A DNA stretch of 5,302 bases, taken from positions 1 to 5,302 of the forward strand of contig DAISZX010000019.1 in NCBI GenBank assembly GCA_036824555.1. The letters run 5' to 3'. Each line of letters begins with the position of its first letter. Position 1 is the stretch's first letter. Below, one piece after another: positions 1 to 5,302 of the stretch. The translations under genes and the position numbers were made by a program. The stretch is from SpSt-28 sp036824555. Its GTDB lineage: Archaea > Aenigmatarchaeota > Aenigmatarchaeia > CG10238-14 > SpSt-28. Under the pieces are notes generated by a model. It was not told where the DNA came from. It saw nothing but the letters and a program-made list of their open reading frames with translations, and did not search any database.

Positions 1-867
1 AAGCTTTAACTTTTGTCACTATCGGCTCTTTTCCACCAATAATCAAGTAGTCCTCCCTTTCCAATTTTCCATCGTACAGAATTATATCAAGCGTCAAACC
101 CAAACCTTTTACTTCTTTCACTTCCAATATTATTCCCCTTGCCTTATCAGAACACTTCATTTTTTCTTTCAAGAATTTTTGGGATAACCCAGCCAATAGT
201 GCTAACAATTCTGCAATTCCCTCTTTGGTAATGGAGCTAACGGGAACAATTGCCACTTGCCTTGTGAAATCTGTTACTCTATCAAATCTTTCACTATCAA
301 AATTATATTCCGCTAAAGAAGAGACTATCATGTAAATTTTTTTATCTAATTCTTCAACAACGCTTTCTTCTTGCTTCGATACGCTCTCAAGAAAAGATGT
401 AGTGCATTGATTCCTCCAACCAGGAATTTTGTCTATTTTTGTTGCGGCAACAACAAAAGGAACCTTGTATTCCTTTATGATCTTCAAACTTTCATGTGTC
501 TGTTCTTGGAAGCCTTCATTAATATCAACAACCAGAATCGCTAAATCAGCAACATTGCATCCTTTTTCTCTCATGCTAATAAAAGCAGCATGACCTGGAG
601 TATCGATAAACAACAAGCCAGGGATTTCAATTCGAATCTTCATTTTCTCTAACAAATCCTTCGACAAACTTTCTATTACTTTCTTAGGAATGAAACTCGC
701 TCCTATATGTTGAGTTAGTTCTCCCGGCTCTAGTTTCGTAACGCTTGTCCCCCTAATGCAGTCTAGTAAAGTCGTCTCTATGGGTTTTAAGGCCCAGAGC
801 CTTAAAACTTTCCATGATCGACATGACCGACTGTTATTACAATTGGGCTCCTTATTTCCTCTACCAT
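1..867 (-). CDS. infB: Translation initiation factor aIF5B (IF2-like), intron-containing, 3' end cut by window edge
   Basis: GTPase that promotes ribosomal subunit joining and initiator-tRNA placement. The coding sequence is join(810-867, 1-777) on the minus strand. Exon 1 has 58 nt from ATG 867-865, and exon 2 runs off the left edge. The spliced product shows 278 residues of a protein normally near 600 aa. Visible motifs are G1 GHVDHGKT (14-21), Thr41 in the switch-I segment LTQHIG, G3 DTPGH (78-82), G4 as TKID (132-135), and G5 around VPVSS (197-201). The start of domain II follows from about residue 230. Without splicing, translation stops at TTT TAA right after GHVDHGK. Exon 2 stays open for 777 nt with family-like sequence throughout, so this is not a decayed gene. 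The ATG puts the G-domain right at the N-terminus, as in archaeal members, and an in-frame TAG lies upstream. No clear Shine-Dalgarno is seen. The family call is firm; splicing is inferred. Confidence 0.93.
778..809 (-). other. 32-nt archaeal BHB pre-mRNA intron in infB
   Basis: Seen in sequence: these 32 nt interrupt the P-loop Lys codon (A|AG) and introduce stops. On the minus strand the outer helix pairs 816-817 with 775-776 and 819-822 with 771-774, leaving A818 bulged. The central 4-bp helix is AUGG (815-812) with CCAU (783-780). The 5' bulge is AAA (811-809) and the 3' bulge is AGA (779-777). The inner stem is ten perfect pairs (808-799 with 793-784) closing a UCUGG loop. Archaeal splicing endonuclease cuts between the second and third bulge bases. 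Here that gives 810|809 and 778|777, which removes exactly 32 nt and restores GGA AAG ACG ACT (GKTT). By sequence alone the frame could be restored at three equivalent junctions, and the BHB rule picks one of these. Expected processing is EndA cleavage and RtcB ligation. Alternatives are a sequencing artefact or mutation, but neither explains the matching structure and phase. Confidence 0.9.
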
Positions 868-900
868 TAAATGAACTCGATTTAGATAATAAAAGATTTT

Positions 901-912
901 CTAATTTAAAAA
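901..912 (-). promoter_or_regulatory. TATA-like promoter element of infB
   Basis: The minus strand reads TTTTTAAATTAG here, with CTAAAG just upstream as a weak BRE-like element. The TTTAAATT core (903-910) is centred about 40 nt upstream of the infB ATG. With the usual 25-nt spacing, transcription would start near 880, giving a leader of roughly a dozen nt, which fits the absence of a Shine-Dalgarno. The same 12-mer sits at a similar distance before the reductase gene. The start site is inferred. Confidence 0.6.
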
Positions 913-914
913 AA
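908..914 (-). terminator. Possible oligo-T terminator of the reductase gene
   Basis: A run of seven T on the minus strand lies about 30 nt past the reductase stop codon (946-948), in a pyrimidine-rich stretch. Archaeal RNA polymerase can terminate at oligo-T tracts without a hairpin. The run overlaps the infB TATA-like box, so it may only be part of that promoter. Confidence 0.3.
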
Positions 915-945
915 CTTTAGATAAGAAGAGAAATTGAGTGAAAAT

Positions 946-3900
946 CTAGGAAATTAAGCAAGCGGACCATCCGCAATCTAAGCAGGTTACACAACCAGCT
1001 TGATAAACTAATCTTTCAGAACCACAAGCAGGACACTTTTCTATTTTTCCGTTTTCACTTTTCGCTTTTTCTATTTTTCCATTTGTGTTAAATTCTACAA
1101 TCCACCTAGGCTCTTTTAGTCCAAGCCTCTTCATTATCTTTATCGTATCGTTTTTAATCAGCCTCAAAACCTCAAATATTCTTTTTTCTTCAGCCTGAGA
1201 AGGAGCATACAAAACTTGCTTAGATTTACTACCTTCTCTGTAAATTGTTACTCCTTTGCAACCCATTTTATAAGCAGCTTTATAAGCCTCTAAAACGTCT
1301 TCTACTGTTGTGAATGATGGCATGTTTATAGTTTTGCTTATTGATGTTGTTATCCAAAGCTGAGCAACTGCTTGCGCTCTCACATGATCCCACCATGGGA
1401 TATCTAGAGCTGTAACGAAAACTTTTCTCAAATGTTCTGGAATTTCTTCTATTCCCTGCAAACTACCTCCATTATCAGCTATCTTCTTTAGAATGTTATC
1501 ATTATAATAACCTTCTTTCTTCAACTGTCTTTCTAATTCTATGTCAGTATAGAAAAAGCTACCAACAGTTACTCTTTTCTCAAATACAAGAGAAAATTGT
1601 GGTTCTATTCCACTAGAGACATCAAAGAACATACTAATGCTTCCCGTAGGAGCTATACTAGTCACTTCAACATTTCTTATCCCATATTTCAAAATTCTTT
1701 CTTTCAAATCTTCCCAATCTAGATTCCAAAGTTCTTTATGATAAAATCCTTCAACTGGCATCTCTCCTTTCTTATAGCTTGTCATATCGTAAAATGGAAA
1801 GACTCCCCTCTCTTTTGCTCTTTCTACAGAATAATACATTGCATAATAAGTCAGAAACTCACTTACCCTTTCAATGAACTTAAATCCCTCTTCGGAATTA
1901 TAAGGAATTCTTAAAGCGAATAATGCATCAGCTAGACCCATATAACCAAGACCGATTCTTCTGACATTTTTACTCGCTTTTGCTATTTTCTCAATTGGAT
2001 ATTTATTAACATCAATAACATTATCCAAAAATCTATAAGCAACTTCTATCGTCTTTTTGTATTCTTCCCAGTCAAAGTAAGCATTTCCATTTTCGTCAAA
2101 TTTTATCATTGCATAAAGATTTATAGAGCCGAGATTGCAAGATTCGTATTCATACAGAGGCTGTTCACCGCAATTGTGACTTATTATTCCATTGGAAATG
2201 TACCTATTGAAACCAGGAACGCTAAAGTCATAAACTAATTTCTCGCCAACATATTCTACTCTTGAAACTTTAACAAAATTGTCATCAATTTTAGTTTTCT
2301 TCAGTTTGTTAGAAAGTTTTTCGTTTTTATAACCTATCAATTTTATCTTTTCTTCAAAAATTTTCCTGCTATAGTTTTTGATTATAAGTTCAAAATAGCC
2401 GTTAGTCTCATATTCTCTCCTTTCACCATTTACAGTAATGTATTCAAACTTTCTCCTATAAGGCCTTTCATAAATCTTCGAGAATATACCAAACAAAGTT
2501 AACAAGAGTTGGGTTTCTTTTAACAAATCTTTGTTAGAGGAAGATAATCTTATTGCTCCATCTTTATCAACGTATCCATCTGCTGAGAAGAGGCCACTCA
2601 AAAATCCTTTAACAAATTCTGCGTTTGCTACAAAAACAATTTCTGGTAAGCTGGTTTTCTTTCTCATTAGCTTTTTGAAAATATCAACAACTTCTTTCTT
2701 GCTCGCATAAATCCACATCTCATTATTTCTCTCAAATTTGCTAACGTTTGCTTCGAATTTCTTTTCAAGCAACTCTTTTACATATTCGGAAACTTCTCTT
2801 TCAGACTTAGCATTAAAGTAGAAGAATACTTTTTCTCCAATATACCCATCTCCAACCAACCAACCTAACAGAAATCCTAACTCTCTATCTAGCTTAATTC
2901 CATCAACTTCTCTCAACCCATAATTCTCTATCTTATCAACATCAATTCTTGCTATCTTTATTTCTTTTCCTTCTGCATATTTTGCTTCTATCCAACCTTC
3001 TTTTGTAAGTATCTTGTGGTCTTCTGTTACCTCAACCTCCATTCCATTCTCCAAAATCAATTTGACAGTTGGCTTAAATCCGACTTTCCAAACCTTTGCA
3101 TCGATTGACATTGGAGAACTTATACTCAACGTTTTTCCATGGATAGTCGTGTATAAAATTTCGCTTTCTCCATCTACTAAGAGTTTTATATTATTGCTCT
3201 CGCCATTATGTCCATTACTCAAATAAAGCAAACTCTCAGCCATTAATAGGCCATATGGGGTTAAAATTCTTGTATCTCCAGTTACGCAAGGATTAGTTGC
3301 TCTTATCAATCCTCTGCTCTCTTTCTGAACATTCCTTTTATTTATGTTATCCAAAAATAGTACTCCAGGATCTGCTGTTCTCCAAGCAAGAGTTGCAATT
3401 TCGTTCAACAAGAATTTTGGATCAACATAATCAACAACCTTTCCATTTCTAGGATTTATTAGAGGATATTTTTCACTACCCTCATAACATTTCCAGAAAT
3501 GTTCATCCAACATTACAGAAATGTTGAAATTTTCAAATTGGCCTTCTTTTTCTTTTGCATGAATGAATTTTAGAATGTCTGGATGCCAACTTTCTAAAAT
3601 TCCCATATTTGCTCCCCTTCTTTTTCCTCCCTGCTTAACAACATCTGTAACAACGTCAATTATCCTCATGAAGGAAACAGGACCGCTTGCAATTCCAGCA
3701 GTGCTTGCTACTATATCTCCCTCCGGCCTAAGTTTTGAATAGTTTATTCCTATCCCACCACCAGACTTGAAAATTAAAGCAGCTTCTTTTGCTGCATCCA
3801 TTATACTTTCCATATCATCCTCTATTCCTATAACGAAACAAGCACTCAATTGACCCAATCTAGCCCCGGCATTAAACAAAGTTGGAGAATTAGGCAGAAA

Positions 3901-4656
3901 TTTTTTGTTAACCATCAAATCGAAATACTCTTTAAAGTTATTGTAGTATTTTTGAAATTCCCCATTTTCTAACATTTTCAAAAACTCGCTCCACTTAACT
4001 TTCATTTTCCTTTGAGAGTTTAACTCATCATAAAGACTCTTCATTCTTTCTAGATGATATCTATTCCAACCTAAAAACCCACTTTCCGTTTTAAAGCCCA
4101 ACTTTCCTTCATAAATTTCTGGGTTAAACTCTTCAAAAGGCTTAACCTCCTGTTTGCCTTCTTTATCAAAAACTCTAACATCATACAATAAATCTGGAAT
4201 TACAATAAGCATTGCTACTCTTTCAAACATTTGTTTTGGTCCTTCTATTAGTTTTCCCTCTTCATTTTTCAATAAATACCTGCTTACCATCAACCTAATA
4301 GCATTCAAAGAAAATTTTTTAGCTACTTCTTCTTCATAAAATCCTTGCAAAAGAGCCATTTTTTCTTTTCTTATCTCCTCTTTTTTCTTCCTATAAGTTA
4401 TATATGCCTTAGCAACCTCATAATTTCCACTTTTTACCAATACCTGTTCAACTAAATCCTGCACTTGCTCAACATTCGGAATCTCTCCAGGTCTTAATTG
4501 CTTTTCAAGAAGCATTACAACCTCTTCTGCCAATCTTTCTGCCAAACTTCTATCTTTTCCGCCGACCGATTGTATAGCTTTCCAGATAGCATTTGTGATT
4601 CTTTCTTTTCTAAACTCAACTACTCTTCCATCTCTCTTTCTAATTAACTGTATCAT
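946..4656 (-). CDS. nrdJ: Adenosylcobalamin-dependent class II ribonucleotide reductase with intein
   Basis: Reduces ribonucleotides to deoxyribonucleotides for DNA synthesis, using adenosylcobalamin to form a thiyl radical. The precursor is 1236 aa: N-extein 1-456, intein 457-828, C-extein 829-1236, giving 864 aa after splicing, a usual NrdJ size. Residues 1-95 form one ATP-cone (IRKRDGRVVEF start). Active-site pieces are Cys273 in LSACF, GGGIGINYSKLRP (299-311), the N-x-C-x-E motif made of Asn455 plus Cys829 and Glu831, the partner Cys840 in ESCNLGS, and phosphate-binding APTGSIS (1002-1008). KMGCKGVTIYREGS (1131-1144) is typical of class II. The tail has Cys 1208, 1211, 1222, 1225, 1228 and 1233, likely metal binding plus redox shuttling. 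ATG 4656 is supported by GGTG (4667-4664) seven nt upstream and by the ATP-cone start. No class I small subunit or class III activase lies in the window. The neighbouring adenosyltransferase supports B12 dependence. Confidence 0.95.
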   Translation of the reverse strand: MIQLIRKRDGRVVEFRKERITNAIWKAIQSVGGKDRSLAERLAEEVVMLLEKQLRPGEIPNVEQVQDLVEQVLVKSGNYEVAKAYITYRKKKEEIRKEKMALLQGFYEEEVAKKFSLNAIRLMVSRYLLKNEEGKLIEGPKQMFERVAMLIVIPDLLYDVRVFDKEGKQEVKPFEEFNPEIYEGKLGFKTESGFLGWNRYHLERMKSLYDELNSQRKMKVKWSEFLKMLENGEFQKYYNNFKEYFDLMVNKKFLPNSPTLFNAGARLGQLSACFVIGIEDDMESIMDAAKEAALIFKSGGGIGINYSKLRPEGDIVASTAGIASGPVSFMRIIDVVTDVVKQGGKRRGANMGILESWHPDILKFIHAKEKEGQFENFNISVMLDEHFWKCYEGSEKYPLINPRNGKVVDYVDPKFLLNEIATLAWRTADPGVLFLDNINKRNVQKESRGLIRATNPCVTGDTRILTPYGLLMAESLLYLSNGHNGESNNIKLLVDGESEILYTTIHGKTLSISSPMSIDAKVWKVGFKPTVKLILENGMEVEVTEDHKILTKEGWIEAKYAEGKEIKIARIDVDKIENYGLREVDGIKLDRELGFLLGWLVGDGYIGEKVFFYFNAKSEREVSEYVKELLEKKFEANVSKFERNNEMWIYASKKEVVDIFKKLMRKKTSLPEIVFVANAEFVKGFLSGLFSADGYVDKDGAIRLSSSNKDLLKETQLLLTLFGIFSKIYERPYRRKFEYITVNGERREYETNGYFELIIKNYSRKIFEEKIKLIGYKNEKLSNKLKKTKIDDNFVKVSRVEYVGEKLVYDFSVPGFNRYISNGIISHNCGEQPLYEYESCNLGSINLYAMIKFDENGNAYFDWEEYKKTIEVAYRFLDNVIDVNKYPIEKIAKASKNVRRIGLGYMGLADALFALRIPYNSEEGFKFIERVSEFLTYYAMYYSVERAKERGVFPFYDMTSYKKGEMPVEGFYHKELWNLDWEDLKERILKYGIRNVEVTSIAPTGSISMFFDVSSGIEPQFSLVFEKRVTVGSFFYTDIELERQLKKEGYYNDNILKKIADNGGSLQGIEEIPEHLRKVFVTALDIPWWDHVRAQAVAQLWITTSISKTINMPSFTTVEDVLEAYKAAYKMGCKGVTIYREGSKSKQVLYAPSQAEEKRIFEVLRLIKNDTIKIMKRLGLKEPRWIVEFNTNGKIEKAKSENGKIEKCPACGSERLVYQAGCVTCLDCGWSACLIS
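2173..3288 (-). mobile_element. Intein with LAGLIDADG homing endonuclease inside nrdJ
   Basis: A 372-aa in-frame protein intron that excises itself from the reductase precursor. Block A starts at Cys1 (CVTGDTRILT). Block B has TEDH with His91. Block F is LVYDFSVPGFNRYISNG (351-367), and the C-terminus ends in ISHN before Cys+1 of the host (CGEQPL). All class 1 splicing residues (Cys1, block B Thr/His, His-Asn, Cys+1) are present. The endonuclease has two DOD motifs, LLGWLVGDG with Asp147 and FLSGLFSADG with Asp237, both keeping their acidic residue, so it may still be active. It splits the host motif NP|CGE directly before the predicted thiyl-radical cysteine, which doubles as the splicing nucleophile. 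Removing it gives the continuous family motif ATNPCGEQPLYEYESC. Boundaries are exact from these motifs; splicing and endonuclease activity are inferred. Confidence 0.96.
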
Positions 4657-4663
4657 GTTGTTA

Positions 4664-4667
4664 CACC
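4664..4667 (-). promoter_or_regulatory. Weak Shine-Dalgarno of nrdJ
   Basis: GGTG on the minus strand, seven nt before the nrdJ ATG, is complementary to the CACC of the archaeal 16S rRNA 3' end. It is short, but the spacing is right and it supports ATG 4656 as the start. It would lie within the first few bases of the short leader predicted from the TATA-like box. Confidence 0.4.
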
Positions 4668-4687
4668 AAGTACGAAATCTTGAATCA

Positions 4688-4699
4688 CTAATTTAAAAA
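4688..4699 (-). promoter_or_regulatory. TATA-like promoter element of nrdJ
   Basis: The minus strand reads TTTTTAAATTAG, preceded by purine-rich GAGAGAAAA that could act as a BRE. The TTTAAATT core (4690-4697) is centred about 37 nt before the ATG, predicting transcription from around 4667-4670 and a leader near 12 nt. The 71-nt gap and own promoter suggest nrdJ can be transcribed apart from the adenosyltransferase gene upstream, though readthrough is also possible. Confidence 0.6.
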
Positions 4700-4727
4700 T
4701 TTTCTCTCCTCCACTTATTAATATTTT

Positions 4728-5276
4728 TTACTTTATTTTCCAGATCTCCTCTTGAAATTGCATCCTTTTATTAATAACTCTCGCCAATACGAACAAAACA
4801 TCAGAAAGCCTATTCAAATATGAAAGAATTTCATTTCTTATGACCCTCTTTCTTCTAGAAAATTTAAATGCTTCCCTTTCTACTCTTCTGCAAATTGCCC
4901 TAGCGACTTGAAGAGAAGATGATGGTAAGCTTCCGGTAGGATAAATAAAGTTTCTTAGCGGTTCAACCTCTTTTTCACACTTCTCAATCACATCTTCTAA
5001 CCACTTTACTTCTTCCATTTCGACCTTTCTATCTAGCTCGGCTCCAGCAAGCTCTGAGCCTATTAGAAAAAGATGGTCTTGAATTTTTTTCATTATTTCA
5101 TCCAAGTCTTTAAGTGTAGCATTTTTTCTGACATCCAAAAAACTTCGAGAAAATCCTATGAAGCTATTTAATTCATCTATATGTCCGATTAAGGCAACTA
5201 AAGGAGAAGTTTTATCTAATTCGCAACCAAAAATTCTGGTTCTTCCGGAATCTCCTTTTCCGATGTCAGGCTTCAT
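4728..5276 (-). CDS. ATP:cob(I)alamin adenosyltransferase, PduO type
   Basis: Transfers the 5'-deoxyadenosyl group from ATP to cob(I)alamin, making adenosylcobalamin in the cytoplasm. The protein has 182 aa from ATG 5276, normal for the PduO/MMAB family, a trimeric helical bundle. Recognisable segments, numbered from this ATG, are the N-terminal GKGDSGRTRIFG (6-17, the ATP-binding region), IDELNSFIGFSR (33-44), FIYPTGS followed by ARAICRRVEREAF (the conserved Arg/Glu helix), and YLNRLSDVLFVLAR near the C-terminus. No key segment is missing. A TTG at 5294 would add six residues and the frame stays open to the window edge, but family members begin close to this ATG. It sits 71 nt upstream of nrdJ on the same strand, and its product is that enzyme's coenzyme. 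Its own promoter lies outside the window. The family is firm; the specific symbol is not, so it is left blank. Confidence 0.93.
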   Translation of the reverse strand: MKPDIGKGDSGRTRIFGCELDKTSPLVALIGHIDELNSFIGFSRSFLDVRKNATLKDLDEIMKKIQDHLFLIGSELAGAELDRKVEMEEVKWLEDVIEKCEKEVEPLRNFIYPTGSLPSSSLQVARAICRRVEREAFKFSRRKRVIRNEILSYLNRLSDVLFVLARVINKRMQFQEEIWKIK

Positions 5277-5302
5277 CCTTTTATTTTTCCTCAAGCTTTT
5301 TA

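Noticed and set aside
1..6. HindIII site AAGCTT at the left edge and again at 5294-5299, suggesting a cloned fragment
   Set aside because: Another AAGCTT occurs inside the window near 4927, and the right-hand site is not at the very end, so this is probably coincidence.
784..808. The perfect hairpin as an intrinsic terminator or attenuator
   Set aside because: It lies within coding sequence, is followed by CCCATAG rather than a T-run, and is fully explained as the inner helix of a BHB intron.
778..809. infB as a frameshifted pseudogene or sequencing error
   Set aside because: The rest of the gene is open and family-like, the insert is exactly the amount needed, and the BHB cut sites predict the same junction. 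Chance is a poor explanation.
778..809. A degenerate intein remnant in infB
   Set aside because: The insert is 32 nt, not a multiple of three, contains stops, and encodes no splicing-block residues.
868..945. A tRNA or small RNA gene in the intergenic gaps (also 4657-4727)
   Set aside because: Both gaps are under 80 nt, very AT-rich and without cloverleaf or strong stem; they are accounted for by promoter and terminator signals.
3014..3226. Plus-strand reading frame of 70 codons
   Set aside because: It lies entirely opposite the intein coding sequence and resembles no family I recognise; treated as a shadow. The same holds for the plus-strand frame at 4154-4339, opposite the reductase N-terminal region.
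5277..5294. TTG 5294 as the adenosyltransferase start
   Set aside because: The extra residues are not seen in the family, no ribosome site precedes it, and ATG 5276 gives the expected N-terminus.

Overview
This AT-rich window looks archaeal. The translation factor at the left edge is the aIF5B/eIF5B type, starting almost directly at its GTPase domain. The upstream regions carry TTTAAATT TATA-like boxes with purine-rich BRE-like flanks. The factor gene is interrupted by what reads as a bulge-helix-bulge (BHB) intron, an archaeal splicing signal. Lys/Glu/Ile-rich proteins and AGA/ATA codon use suit a thermophile, but that is only an impression, and I cannot name the phylum.

All genes lie on the minus strand, so transcription runs right to left. 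From the right: (1) a PduO-type ATP:cob(I)alamin adenosyltransferase, about 4728-5276. (2) A 71-nt gap with a TATA-like promoter, then a 1236-aa adenosylcobalamin-dependent (class II) ribonucleotide reductase precursor, 946-4656. Its active site is interrupted by a 372-aa intein with a LAGLIDADG endonuclease (2173-3288), leaving an 864-aa enzyme after splicing. (3) A 78-nt gap with a second promoter sharing the 12-mer TTTTTAAATTAG, then the start of infB (aIF5B), which runs off the left edge. The first two genes form a metabolic pair: the adenosyltransferase makes the coenzyme the reductase uses to generate its thiyl radical.

The main discovery candidate is in infB. The reading frame breaks inside the P-loop GHVDHGK|TT. 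Exactly 32 extra nt (778-809) bring in-frame stops. They fold with their flanks into a 3-4-3 BHB with a 10-bp inner stem. Cutting at the canonical positions in the two bulges removes exactly those 32 nt and restores GHVDHGKTTLLD. This is best read as a very short pre-mRNA intron in an essential translation gene, at the site where other archaeal IF2/aIF5B genes can carry inteins. The window thus shows two removable insertions in two essential genes, one removed from RNA and one from protein, each at catalytic-motif codons.
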